Shown piece by piece: positions 8,357 through 21,394 of a stretch of 63,072 bases of DNA (the first letter of the stretch is position 1; every line of letters starts with the position of its first letter). The notes beneath the pieces are model-generated. The model did no database searches and had not been told where the DNA came from. It worked only from the letters and a program-made list of their open reading frames with translations. The DNA comes from an uncultured Oscillospiraceae bacterium (GTDB lineage: Bacteria > Bacillota > Clostridia > Oscillospirales > Oscillospiraceae). The position numbers and the translations under genes are program-made. The stretch lies in contig CANQXG010000001.1 of the NCBI GenBank assembly GCA_947627735.1, positions 144,406-207,477 on the forward strand. Reading direction: 5' to 3'.

Positions 8357-9087
8357 CCGCGCGCATCCTGGGCGTGGACGTGGACAGCCTGACGCTGCCG
8401 GAGGCGGCGGACAAGGCCATGGCCCTGGCGGTATCCGGCCGGAGCGCCTATGTGTGCACCCCCAACCCGGAGATGATCTGGCTGAGCCGGTCCGATCCCG
8501 CTCTGCGCGATGCCCTGGCCGGCGCGGATATGACCGTGGCCGACGGGGTGGGCGTGCTCTGGGCGGCCAAGCTGCTGGGCGCTCCCCTGCCCCAGCGGGT
8601 GACGGGCTACGAGCTGATGGAGGCCCTGCTGGCGAAAGGCCCCGGTCGGGTCTATTTCCTGGGCGGAAAGCCCGGCGTGGCCCGGCGGGCGGCCCAGGCC
8701 GTATCCCGGCGCTGGCCGGGCCTCACCGTGGCCGGCTGCCGTGACGGATACTTCTCCGATGCGGCCCCCGTGCTGGCGGACATCGCCGCGGCGGAGCCGG
8801 ACGTGATCCTGGTGTGCCTGGGCTGCCCCCGGCAGGAGCGGTTCATGGCCGGGGCCAAAACCATCCTGCCCCGCGGGCTGATGATGGGCCTGGGCGGCAG
8901 TCTGGACGTGCTGGCCGGGGACGTGCCCCGGGCGCCGGAGCGCTGGCGCGGCGCGGGCCTGGAGTGGCTCTACCGGCTCATAAAGCAGCCCAGCCGCATC
9001 CGGCGGATGCCCCGCCTTATCGGCTTTGCGGCGGCGGTGCTGGGCGAGAAAATAAAAAGGGGGCTCCGAAGAGCCCCGAATGTGTGA
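8353..9087 (+). CDS. WecB/TagA/CpsF family glycosyltransferase
   Basis: 244 residues. It starts ILGVDVDSLTLPEA and has CTPNPEMIWLS, the ADGVGVLWAAKLLG motif with the catalytic Asp region, VYFLGGKPGVA, and LVCLGCPRQE near the C-terminus. Family enzymes transfer ManNAc from UDP-ManNAc to undecaprenyl-diphospho-GlcNAc, the linkage unit of wall teichoic acid and related polymers, at the inner membrane face. The terminal residues (WLYRLIKQPSRIRRMPRL) are typical of the membrane-contacting appendage. It overlaps the sirtuin stop by 4 bases. Its last codons also contain a terminator for the minus-strand peptide gene at 9113-9253. Confidence 0.92.
   Translation: MTARILGVDVDSLTLPEAADKAMALAVSGRSAYVCTPNPEMIWLSRSDPALRDALAGADMTVADGVGVLWAAKLLGAPLPQRVTGYELMEALLAKGPGRVYFLGGKPGVARRAAQAVSRRWPGLTVAGCRDGYFSDAAPVLADIAAAEPDVILVCLGCPRQERFMAGAKTILPRGLMMGLGGSLDVLAGDVPRAPERWRGAGLEWLYRLIKQPSRIRRMPRLIGFAAAVLGEKIKRGLRRAPNV
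9051..9077 (-). terminator. Minus-strand terminator inside the end of the TagA-type gene
   Basis: Minus-strand hairpin GGGGCTC-TTCG-GAGCCCC (9077-9060) followed by CTTTTTATT. The UUCG tetraloop and T-run make it a strong terminator for the 46-residue peptide gene. It lies within the last coding bases of the plus-strand gene. Confidence 0.85.
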
Positions 9088-9112
9088 AGGTCTTTCTGTC
9101 TGCGACAGGCTT

Positions 9113-9253
9113 TTAGTTGCAGCCGCACCCGCAGCCGCAGCCGTTGTTGCCCTCGTTGCAGCCGCAGCCGCAGCCATAGCCGCCGGCGACGGAGAACAGG
9201 AGGATCAGGATGATGATGAGCCAGAGCCAGCTGTAAGAGTTGTTGTAGAACAT
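9113..9253 (-). CDS. 46-residue Cys/Gly-rich membrane peptide
   Basis: A small gene, ATG at 9253 and TAA at 9113-9115, preceded by GAAAGGGAAAG. An N-terminal hydrophobic helix (YSWLWLIIILILLFSVAG) is followed by GYGCGCGC, a short spacer NEGNNG, then CGCGCGCN. The seven Cys alternate with Gly. It resembles YjcZ-type and other short Cys/Gly sporulation peptides of Firmicutes in layout, but I cannot assign it firmly. It has its own terminator downstream. The upstream region holds a sigma-K-like arrangement (AC, 17 bases, CATAATATG), which would fit late mother-cell expression. Metal binding or disulfide cross-linking in a membrane is plausible. Confidence 0.7.
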   Translation of the reverse strand: MFYNNSYSWLWLIIILILLFSVAGGYGCGCGCNEGNNGCGCGCGCN

Positions 9254-9333
9254 GGTTCTTTCCCTTTCTGCGCGCTATATATTCATCGCGGCCGTGCCTG
9301 CGCGGTAAGGGTCCGGCGCGTTGCCATCCGAGC

Positions 9334-9361
9334 CATATTATGACCGACCGCCCCCGGGCGT
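9334..9361 (-). promoter_or_regulatory. Possible sigma-K-type promoter for the Cys/Gly peptide
   Basis: On the minus strand, AC (9361-9360), 17 bases, then CATAATATG (9342-9334). This matches the sigma-K pattern AC-N17-CATANNNTA except for the last base. The pattern is short and could occur by chance. Confidence 0.3.
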
Positions 9362-9385
9362 GACGGCACCACAAGGAGCGTTTTC

Positions 9386-10864
9386 ATGTCACAGATGACA
9401 CCCAACGACGAATACGATCTCTACGGCGCGGACCCCGACGGGTCCGACGACGGCGCCTATATGACCCCGGACGCCCCCCGTCACGCCGCCCCGGAGCCGC
9501 CCGAAGAGCCTGCCCCGCCCCCCGTGCCCGCGGCACAGGGAAAGCGCCGCGGTCTTGCCCGCCGGCGCAGCGGCAAAAAGGGCCTGACCCGGTCCGGCAG
9601 GCGCTCTGACGCCCCCGCGGTCCGGGAGTCCCCCATCGTGGGCCGGGACCTGCGCCCGGGCCAGATGCTGGTGTACGACTCGGAGCTGGACGAGGTGGAC
9701 TACACCGACTCGGAGGACCTGCCGGAGGTGCGGGATTACCTGCCGGTCCGGTTTAGGCGCTATGGCCGCAGCGGCCTGGGCGGCGGCATCCTCTATGCCC
9801 TATTCGTCATCAGCGTCAGCATCATCCTGGCCTGCTTTGCCTGGATGTGCGCGGTGGACGTGCTGGCCCTGAACAAGGACATGGTGTCCAAGTCCGTCAC
9901 CATCCTGCCCTATGAACCCACGGGCGACATGCCCGCCACCGTCACCGTGGAGAATGCCGACGGCACCACCAGCGAGGTGGAGATCCAGGTGGACATCGAC
10001 CAGGTAGCGGACGCGCTGAAGAGTTCCGGGATCATCGAATACAAGTGGCTGTTCAAGATCTTCGCCTCCTTCTCCCACGCCAACATCAAGATGGACCCGG
10101 GCACCTACGATCTGGACACCTCATTGGACTACCGGGCACTGGTGACGAAGATGCAGTTCGGCTCCGGCGCCCAGGAGGTCACCCAGGTCACCTTCCCCGA
10201 GGGCTTCTCCCTGGATCAGATCTTCACCCTTCTGGAGCAGCAGTATATCTGCAAGAAGAAGGACCTGTACGAGGCCTGCGCCAACTACGAGTTCGACTTC
10301 GACTTCCTGTCCGACCTGCCCTACGGCGACGAAAACCGGCTGGAGGGGTACCTGTTCCCGGACACCTATGAGTTCTTCCAGGGCGAGGGCGGGGCCACCG
10401 CCATCCGCCGGTTCCTGCGCAACTTCGACAGTCGCTTCACCCAGGAGATGCGCGACAAGGCCGCCAGACGGGGCCTGACCATCCGGGAAGTGGTCACCAT
10501 GGCCTCCCTCATCGAGAAGGAGGCCGGCGCCACCGAGGGCGAGCGGGAGAAGATGGCCTCGGTCATCTACAACCGCCTCAGCGCCGGTATGCCCCTGGGG
10601 CTGGACAGCACCATCAACTATATCAAGGGCACCAGCACCTTCGACCTGACGGAGGAGGATCTGGCCATCGACGATCCCTACAACACGTACCTTTACACCG
10701 GCCTGCCCCCCGGGCCGATCTGCAACCCGGGCCTGGCCTCCATCCAGGCGGTCCTGGACCCGGCCAGCACCAACTATTACTACTGGTATTCCGTGGACGG
10801 CGTCAGCACCTTCTTCACCACCTATGAAGAGCAGCAGGCCTTCGCCCACGATCACCCCTACTGA
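9386..10864 (+). CDS. mltG: Endolytic murein transglycosylase MltG
   Basis: 492 residues. A cytoplasmic, acidic and Pro/Ala-rich disordered tail of ~125 residues is followed by one membrane helix (about 130-155, GGILYALFVISVSIILACFA) and an extracytoplasmic YceG-like domain. The catalytic Glu lies in ASLIEKEAG; LEGYLFPDTYEF and LDSTINY are family motifs, as is the terminal YNTYLYTGLPPGPICNPG. It cleaves nascent glycan strands and sets their length. AAGGAGCG precedes the start. alaS follows 32 bases downstream without a terminator, so the two may be co-transcribed. Confidence 0.95.
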   Translation: MSQMTPNDEYDLYGADPDGSDDGAYMTPDAPRHAAPEPPEEPAPPPVPAAQGKRRGLARRRSGKKGLTRSGRRSDAPAVRESPIVGRDLRPGQMLVYDSELDEVDYTDSEDLPEVRDYLPVRFRRYGRSGLGGGILYALFVISVSIILACFAWMCAVDVLALNKDMVSKSVTILPYEPTGDMPATVTVENADGTTSEVEIQVDIDQVADALKSSGIIEYKWLFKIFASFSHANIKMDPGTYDLDTSLDYRALVTKMQFGSGAQEVTQVTFPEGFSLDQIFTLLEQQYICKKKDLYEACANYEFDFDFLSDLPYGDENRLEGYLFPDTYEFFQGEGGATAIRRFLRNFDSRFTQEMRDKAARRGLTIREVVTMASLIEKEAGATEGEREKMASVIYNRLSAGMPLGLDSTINYIKGTSTFDLTEEDLAIDDPYNTYLYTGLPPGPICNPGLASIQAVLDPASTNYYYWYSVDGVSTFFTTYEEQQAFAHDHPY

Positions 10865-10896
10865 TATCATCAATCCACCACAGAGAGGTACAGCAA

Positions 10897-13566
<2,670 letters not shown>

Positions 13567-13593
13567 GACCCGATATAGAAAGGAGTCCCTGCC

Positions 13594-13923
13594 ATGCTCA
13601 TCAACTTTTCCAACATCGACGAGGCCGTCAACCACTGCTTCAAGGGCGGCGAGAAGGACACCTGCATGAAGAAGGCCGAGTTCGGCGACAGCCGCGTCAT
13701 GCGCATCCGCCTGGTCCCCGGCGCCTCCATCGGCCTGCACACCCATGAGGACAACTGCGAGGTGTTCTACTTCCTGTCCGGCCACGGCAAGTGCCTGTAT
13801 GACGGCCAGTGGGAGCCGGCGGAACCCGGCACCGCCCACTACTGCCCCAAGGGCCACAGCCACAGCCTGGTCAACTCCGGCGACGAGGACCTGGTGCTGT
13901 TCGCCGCGGTCATCGCCCAGTGA
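13594..13923 (+). CDS. Cupin domain protein
   Basis: 109 residues forming one cupin barrel. Motif 1 is GLHTHEDNCEVFYFLSGHG (metal ligands His, His, Glu) and motif 2 is PKGHSHSLVNSGDEDL (His). AGAAAGGAG precedes the start. Single-domain cupins of this size bind a metal and may isomerise sugars or sense small ligands; the substrate here is unknown. It lies between alaS and the HIT gene in a same-strand run, with 8 bases to the next start. Confidence 0.9.
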   Translation: MLINFSNIDEAVNHCFKGGEKDTCMKKAEFGDSRVMRIRLVPGASIGLHTHEDNCEVFYFLSGHGKCLYDGQWEPAEPGTAHYCPKGHSHSLVNSGDEDLVLFAAVIAQ

Positions 13924-13931
13924 GGCGCGCC

Positions 13932-14276
13932 ATGGACAACGACTGCCTCTTTTGCCGGATCATCGCCGGCGACATCCCCTCGTCCAAGGTCTATGAGGAC
14001 GAGCTCTGCTACGCCTTCCGGGACATCAACCCCCAGGCGCCCGTCCACATCCTGGTTGTGCCCAAAAAGCACATCGGCTCCTGCGGGGAGCTGACCGAGG
14101 CGGACGGCGCGCTGCTGGGCCGGCTGTTCGCGGTGATCGCCGCCATCGCCCGGCAGGAGGGCCTGGAAAACGGCTGGCGGGTGGTGTCCAACGTGGGTCC
14201 CGACGCCGGTCAGACCGTGCCCCACCTGCACTTCCACATCCTGGGCGGGCAGCGGCTGAGCGACCGCATGGCGTAA
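13932..14276 (+). CDS. HIT family nucleotide hydrolase (HinT-like)
   Basis: 114 residues. The N-terminal DCLFCRIIAGDIPSSKVYED and the C-terminal histidine triad HLHFHILGG mark the HinT branch, purine-nucleoside phosphoramidases that also act on aminoacyl-adenylates. That makes the position a few hundred bases after alaS attractive but not proof of a link. Cys5 and Cys8 suggest a zinc site. GTGAGG, part of which is the cupin stop, serves as ribosome site. The comEC start follows immediately after the stop. Confidence 0.95.
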   Translation: MDNDCLFCRIIAGDIPSSKVYEDELCYAFRDINPQAPVHILVVPKKHIGSCGELTEADGALLGRLFAVIAAIARQEGLENGWRVVSNVGPDAGQTVPHLHFHILGGQRLSDRMA

Positions 14277-16547
14277 ATGCGAAAACTGGCGTGGGCGGCG
14301 CTGGGCTTTGCCGCGGCGGCGGCCCTGGCCGAGTACATCCTGCCCATAAGAGGGCTGCCGTATCTCGCGGCAGCCCTTGTCCTATTATCCCTGTGCTGCA
14401 TCCCCCTGCGCCGGCGGCTCACCCGCGCCCGGGCCATGATATGCCTGCTGGCAGCTGCGGCGGGCCTTCTGGCCTGGTGGGGACGGTATACCCTAATCGT
14501 CGCCCCTGCTGAGGCAAAAGTGGGGAAAACCGTTCAAATACAGGCCATTGTGACCGACTATGTGGAGCGCCACCCGGAATATGAGCGGCTGGAGGCGCGG
14601 CTGGTGGATGAAGGCGGCAGCCGCGGGGAGCACGTCTACCTGTACCTCTATGAGGGCAGCCTGCCCGACCTGGAGCCGGGCCAGCGGATCGGCGCCCAGG
14701 TGCGCCTGACCTCCGCCATCACCCGCCGGGGCGAGCGCAGCCACATCTACACCTCCCAGGGCGTGGACATGCTGGGCTACATCACCCCGGACACCCTCAC
14801 ATTGGAGGGAGAGCCGACCGACCGCTGGCGCTATCTTCCCCAGCGGCTGAGCCAGGCGGTGAAGGAGCTGTGCGGCCGGCTTTTCCCCGCCGACGCCGCC
14901 CCCTTCGTCAAGGCCCTGCTCACCGGGGACACGGTGGACCTGCAGCGGGACACCGCCGGCTACGCGGCCATGCGCACGGCGGGGGTGCTGCACATCGTAG
15001 CGGTGAGCGGGATGCACCTGTTCGTGCTGACGGCCTTTTTGCAGCTGCTGGTGGGAAAGGGCCGCCGGGCGGCCCTGGCGTGCCTGCCGGCCATATGGCT
15101 GTTCACCCTCATGGCCGGCTGCCGGCCCAGCGTGGTCCGGGCGGCGGTGATGCAGTCGGTGTATCTGCTGGCCCCGGCGGCGGACCGGGAGTCGGACGGC
15201 CTGACCAGTCTGAGCGCGGCGCTGCTGGCGCTGCTCATAATAAACCCCATGGCCATCGGCGGCGTGGGGCTGCAGCTGAGCTTCGCCTGCATGGCGGGGC
15301 TGGTGTGGCTGCTGCCCTCGGTGCTGGGCTGGATGGAGGAGCACCTTCCCATGCACAGGCCGCTGGTGGCGGCCCTGGCGGGGAACGCGGCCTGCTCCCT
15401 GGCCGCCACCGCCTTTTCCATCCCCCTGGCCGCCTATTACTTCGGCCAGATCCCCCTGCTGGGTCCGGTGGCAAACCTGCTGACCATGTTCGTGGTGGAG
15501 GCGGTGTTCGCCGCGGGCTATGCCGTGTGCGCCATCGGCGCCGCGCTGCCCGCCCTGGGCCGGATATTGGGCGGGATCGTCGCCTGGCCGGTGCGCTGGT
15601 GCCGGTGGGTGTACCGGACCATCGCCGCCGTGCCCTTCGCCGGACTGTACGCCGGCACCCTGGCCGCCGCGCTGTGGCTGGCGGGGCTGTACGTCATGGG
15701 CTTCGTGTGCTGGCGGCTGCGAAAGCGGGGCCGCCACGTGCCGCTGGATATACCGGTGTGCCTGGGGATCATGGGTCTTTGCCTGGTGCTGATCGGCGGC
15801 AAGCTGTCCATCCCCGCCGGGGAGGGCCGGCTGTCGGTGCTGGACGTGGACCAGGGCCAGTGCGTGGTGCTGGCGGACCGGGACACAGCCGTGGTGGTGG
15901 ACTGCGGCGGCGCGGGCCTGAACAGCGCCGGCGACGCCGCCGCCAACTGCCTGCTCAGCACGGGCCACACCCGGGCGGACGCGCTGGTGCTGACCCATCT
16001 GCACCGGGACCACGCCAACGGGGCGGAGACGCTGCTGTACCGTCTGAAGGTGGACAGGCTCCTCCTCCCCGCCGACGCGGAGGACACGGACGGCCTTTTG
16101 GCCCCCATCCTGGCGGCGGCCCGGGACCGGGGCACCCAGGTGCTGTTCCTCACCGAGGAGCAGACCGCCCACATCGGGGACATGTCCCTGGACCTGCTGC
16201 TGCCCCAGGGCGGCAGCGTCAACGAGCGGGGCGTGGTGGTCCGGGCCACGGCGGCGGGCCGGAGCGTGTTCATCATGGGCGACGCGGGCACCGACGCAGA
16301 GATGAGCCTGCTGCGGGCCGGCTCCGTGCCGGACGTGGACGTGCTGGTGGCGGGCCACCACGGCTCCAAGACCGCCTCCGGGGCGGTGTTCCTCACCGCC
16401 GCCGCGCCGGAGACGGCGGTCATCTCCGTGGGCTACAACACCTACGGCCAGCCCGCCGAGGAAACATTGGCCCGGCTGGAGCGATTCTGCTCCGCCGTGC
16501 ACCGCACCGATCTGGAGGGGGATGTGACCATCCCCTTGAAAGGATAG
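14277..16547 (+). CDS. comEC: DNA internalization competence protein ComEC/Rec2
   Basis: 756 residues, close to the family norm. An N-terminal membrane pair and DUF4131-like OB region is followed by the multi-spanning Competence domain (about 200-470; AVSGMHLFVLTAFLQLLVGK is the hallmark). A C-terminal metallo-beta-lactamase-like domain has LTHLHRDHANG at about 572-582 and VAGHHGSKTAS. It forms the channel for single-stranded DNA entry, and the MBL domain may degrade the other strand. The ATG directly follows the HIT stop (TAAATG), implying coupling. holA begins 7 bases after its stop. No other competence genes are in the window. Confidence 0.95.
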   Translation: MRKLAWAALGFAAAAALAEYILPIRGLPYLAAALVLLSLCCIPLRRRLTRARAMICLLAAAAGLLAWWGRYTLIVAPAEAKVGKTVQIQAIVTDYVERHPEYERLEARLVDEGGSRGEHVYLYLYEGSLPDLEPGQRIGAQVRLTSAITRRGERSHIYTSQGVDMLGYITPDTLTLEGEPTDRWRYLPQRLSQAVKELCGRLFPADAAPFVKALLTGDTVDLQRDTAGYAAMRTAGVLHIVAVSGMHLFVLTAFLQLLVGKGRRAALACLPAIWLFTLMAGCRPSVVRAAVMQSVYLLAPAADRESDGLTSLSAALLALLIINPMAIGGVGLQLSFACMAGLVWLLPSVLGWMEEHLPMHRPLVAALAGNAACSLAATAFSIPLAAYYFGQIPLLGPVANLLTMFVVEAVFAAGYAVCAIGAALPALGRILGGIVAWPVRWCRWVYRTIAAVPFAGLYAGTLAAALWLAGLYVMGFVCWRLRKRGRHVPLDIPVCLGIMGLCLVLIGGKLSIPAGEGRLSVLDVDQGQCVVLADRDTAVVVDCGGAGLNSAGDAAANCLLSTGHTRADALVLTHLHRDHANGAETLLYRLKVDRLLLPADAEDTDGLLAPILAAARDRGTQVLFLTEEQTAHIGDMSLDLLLPQGGSVNERGVVVRATAAGRSVFIMGDAGTDAEMSLLRAGSVPDVDVLVAGHHGSKTASGAVFLTAAAPETAVISVGYNTYGQPAEETLARLERFCSAVHRTDLEGDVTIPLKG

Positions 16548-16554
16548 AGAACAT

Positions 16555-17604
16555 ATGGCGTACAGGGACAAAAACACAGGGCCGGACTACTCCGCCGTGC
16601 TGCGCACGCTGCGGGAGGGCGGCCCCCTGCCGGTATACATCCTCCGGGGGGAGGAGGACTATCTGCGGGACAGCTTCCTTGCGGAGCTGAAAAAGCTGTG
16701 CCTGCCCGAGGGCACGGAGGCGTTCAACTACCACCGCCTCCAGGGGCCGGGCCTGGACATGGGCCAACTGCGCCAGAGCGTGGAGGCCATGCCCTTCATG
16801 GGCGAGCGCACCCTCACGGAGGTGCGGGACTTTGACGTCAACCGCACCGCCGCCTACGACGGCGAGGCCCTGCGCGCCTTCCTGGAGGACCTGCCCGAGT
16901 GGGCCACCGTCGCCTTCGTCTTCTCCCCCGGCTACGCGCCGGACAGCCGCCTTGTGGCGGTGAAGGCCATGAAAAAGGCCGGCGCGGACATCGCCTTCAC
17001 CAGCCCCGGGGAGGCGGAGCTGCGCCGCTGGGTGACCCGGCGGGTGGAGAGCCTGGGCAAGAAGATCGACCCGCCGACCGCCAGCCACCTTATATGGGTG
17101 TGCGGCGACCGGATGAACAGCCTCATCCCGGAGATCCTGAAGATCGCCGCCTACGCCCCCGGGGACACGGTGGCCAAGGAGCACATCGACGCCGTGGCGA
17201 AAAAGGCCCCGGAGACCACCATCTTCGACCTGACCGACGCGCTGGGCGCGGGCAATTACGACAAGGCAGCCGGCCTGCTGGCCGACCTGCTGGCGGACAA
17301 GGACGAGCCGCCCCAGAAGCAGATCGCCATGGTCAGCGAGCAGTTCCGCCGGCTGTACGTGGCCCGTCTGGCCCTGGACAGCGGCCGGGGCGAGAGCTAC
17401 ATCACCGCCTGCGTGCCGGAGCTGGCAGGCCGGTCCTACCCCCTGCGGCTGCTCCAGCGGGCCTGCCGCGGCTTTTCCGCCCGGCGGCTGGCCCGGGCGG
17501 TGTCGGCCTGCGCCCAGTGCGACTACGCCATGAAGGACACCGGCGGCGAGCCGGAGGCGCTGATGAAGGAGCTGGTCCTGCGCCTGGCCATGGATCAGCC
17601 GTGA
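16555..17604 (+). CDS. holA: DNA polymerase III subunit delta
   Basis: 349 residues. The N-terminal PVYILRGEEDYLRDSFLAEL corresponds to the Walker-like region of delta. Central AAA+ domains and a C-terminal helical collar (QIAMVSEQFRRLYVARLALD, CAQCDYAMKDTGGEPEALMK) follow. Delta opens the sliding clamp within the clamp loader. The end overlaps the next gene by 4 bases (GTGA). The order comEC-holA is common in Firmicutes. Confidence 0.95.
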   Translation: MAYRDKNTGPDYSAVLRTLREGGPLPVYILRGEEDYLRDSFLAELKKLCLPEGTEAFNYHRLQGPGLDMGQLRQSVEAMPFMGERTLTEVRDFDVNRTAAYDGEALRAFLEDLPEWATVAFVFSPGYAPDSRLVAVKAMKKAGADIAFTSPGEAELRRWVTRRVESLGKKIDPPTASHLIWVCGDRMNSLIPEILKIAAYAPGDTVAKEHIDAVAKKAPETTIFDLTDALGAGNYDKAAGLLADLLADKDEPPQKQIAMVSEQFRRLYVARLALDSGRGESYITACVPELAGRSYPLRLLQRACRGFSARRLARAVSACAQCDYAMKDTGGEPEALMKELVLRLAMDQP

Positions 17605-18209
17605 TCCGGGTCCGGGAGGCCATCGTGGTGGAGGGCCGGTACGACAAGGCGGCCCTGGCCAACGCGGTGGACGCGGTGATCGTGGACACCGCCGGGTTCG
17701 GGGTGTTCTCCGACCGGGAGAAGCTGGCCCTGCTGCGCCGGCTGGCCAAGGCCCGGGGCCTGGTGGTCCTCACGGACAGCGACGGCGGCGGCTTTCTCAT
17801 CCGCAGCTTTCTGAAAAGCGCCATCGACCCGTCCCTGGTCAAGCACGCCTACATCCCCGAGATATACGGCAAGGAGCGGCGAAAAAAAGCCCCCTCCAAG
17901 GAGGGGAAGCTGGGCGTGGAGGGCATGGGTCCCACCGTGCTGGAGCAGGCCCTGCGCCGGGCGGGGGCCACCATCGACGGTGAGGCCGCCCCGGGCGGGT
18001 GCGTCCCGCCGCTGACGAAGGCGGAGCTGTACGCCCTGGGTCTGTCCGGCCGGCCTGACAGCAACCTCCGGCGAAAGGCGCTGCTGAAGGCCCTGGACCT
18101 GCCGGGCGGCCTGACAGCGAACGCCCTTCTGGACGTGCTGAACGTGCTCATCACCCGCGACGAGCTGTCGGAGCTACTTGAAAGCCTCACCGGGGACTCT
18201 CCGCGATGA
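17601..18209 (+). CDS. RNase M5-like TOPRIM protein (DUF4093 type)
   Basis: 202 residues with a GTG start at 17601 that overlaps the holA stop; the family N-terminus IRVREAIVVEGRYDKAALAN begins right there. The TOPRIM core shows EGRYDK (catalytic Glu) and VVLTDSDGGGFLIR (DxD). The C-terminal region is typical of DUF4093 (TKAELYALGLSG, RKALLKALDLP). RNase M5 matures 5S rRNA, and this relative probably cleaves a structured RNA, but that is inferred from family alone. The last 23 bases overlap the convergent small membrane protein gene. Confidence 0.88.
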   Translation: MIRVREAIVVEGRYDKAALANAVDAVIVDTAGFGVFSDREKLALLRRLAKARGLVVLTDSDGGGFLIRSFLKSAIDPSLVKHAYIPEIYGKERRKKAPSKEGKLGVEGMGPTVLEQALRRAGATIDGEAAPGGCVPPLTKAELYALGLSGRPDSNLRRKALLKALDLPGGLTANALLDVLNVLITRDELSELLESLTGDSPR

Positions 18210-18426
18210 TCAGGCCGATCCCCGCCAGCAGCAGCACCCCCGCCGGCGTTTCCGCCAGCGCCCGGGCCAGCCGGTACTGCCCGTAGCTATCCACCCCCGG
18301 CGCCCCGGCGAACAGGCACAGCGCGAACCCCGCAAAGGCCATGGCGCAGCACAGCGCCAGCACGATCCGCACCGCCGCCAGGCCCTCCGGGGAGATCTTT
18401 TGAAAGCTATGTAAAAACCGTTTCAT
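18187..18426 (-). CDS. Small hypothetical membrane protein
   Basis: 79 residues from ATG 18426. Two hydrophobic segments (AAVRIVLALCCAMAFAGFAL and TPAGVLLLAGIGLII) are joined by a short loop. GGGAGGG lies 12 bases upstream, a little far. I do not recognise the family. Its 3' end overlaps the TOPRIM gene by 23 bases. The composition and helix pattern look coding, but no homologue comes to mind. Confidence 0.6.
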   Translation of the reverse strand: MKRFLHSFQKISPEGLAAVRIVLALCCAMAFAGFALCLFAGAPGVDSYGQYRLARALAETPAGVLLLAGIGLIIAESPR

Positions 18427-18863
18427 GGCCCCATGATACCCTCCCTTTGCCCCCTTGGCAAGGCACAAATACTGCCAGCAGGCCCTTCGGCGGGCACGTT
18501 TTCGGCGTCAAATGTGCGTTTTCAGCCTGCTTTGACCCGGTTTTCGCCCTCGCACATTCCTAGAAAAACCGCCGCCCCGGCGGCCATCGGCCCTGCGCGT
18601 GATTTGCACCGCACGGGGCCATTTCTTTGTTATATTCGCCCATGTCATTCCTTTGACAGACTTTCTGTTTGGGCACATTCTCCCCTATCGGCCCGCGTCT
18701 GTTTCTTTGCGCCGGTCCTGTTTGCGTATTCGTTTGCGCTGATTTTCGTGATTTGAGGCCATTTACGCAAATTATTTCCGGACTTTGTGCGTAAAAAATA
18801 GGCGTCCTTTTTTGTCCAATAGTGAGAATTTTTAGAACTATCCTCTCTTTTGGAAAGATTCGT
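18427..18863. other. Intergenic region, comparatively AT-rich, no gene seen
   Basis: About 440 bases between the small membrane protein and the hppA promoter. Base composition shifts towards AT from about 18640. Short open frames on both strands have no ribosome site and no recognisable product. I see no tRNA, riboswitch or repeat here. Confidence 0.5.
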
Positions 18864-18892
18864 TTGAAATCCCGTTTCAGAGGGTTTATTAT
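18864..18892 (+). promoter_or_regulatory. Sigma-A promoter for hppA
   Basis: -35 TTGAAA (18864-18869), 17-bp spacer, -10 TATTAT (18887-18892). The leader to the ATG at 18934 is about 35 bases. Confidence 0.75.
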
Positions 18893-18933
18893 ATTCCCAC
18901 CCAAAACGATACGATGACAAGGAGTGTGAGCTT

Positions 18934-21084
<2,151 letters not shown>

Positions 21085-21104
21085 GCGGCCCGAGCCTCTG
21101 CACG

Positions 21105-21144
21105 AAAACAGTCCGCACACTTGCAACAGTGTGCGGACTGTTTT
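21105..21144 (+). terminator. Rho-independent terminator after hppA
   Basis: 16-bp perfect stem (21105-21120 / 21129-21144, core CAGTCCGCACAC) with T-run. Confidence 0.95.
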
Positions 21145-21382
21145 ATTCTGCCGATCTTGCGCTTTTCTGAGAAAAAAGCAGACTTTTTTTACCAGCTGAA
21201 AAGGGCCATGACGCGGGCCGTTTCCCCCGTGCTTACTTATTGATTATAGCAATCCCATGATCCAAATGCAATCACCAACTGGTTACAAACCTCTATGTTT
21301 GGAACCAGCGCCGGCCCGGCGCGTATGCTCTCCCCCAGGCGGCCTTCCGGCCACCCCTGTTCCGGCAGACCGACCAAGATTT
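21145..21382. other. Intergenic region before the Sel1-type gene
   Basis: About 240 bases. It contains A/T tracts near 21170-21190 and small GC-rich inverted repeats near 21300-21360. I find no convincing promoter, RNA or gene; the promoter of the following gene should lie here. Confidence 0.4.
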
Positions 21383-21394
21383 AGGAGGAAGATC

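Noticed and set aside
10865-10896. T-box riboswitch before alaS
   Set aside because: Only 32 bases separate mltG and alaS; there is no room for a T-box and no specifier or antiterminator pattern.
16899-17600. Extended N-terminus for the TOPRIM gene
   Set aside because: The frame continues upstream within holA, but the family start matches the GTG at 17601 and the upstream translation is a shadow of holA.
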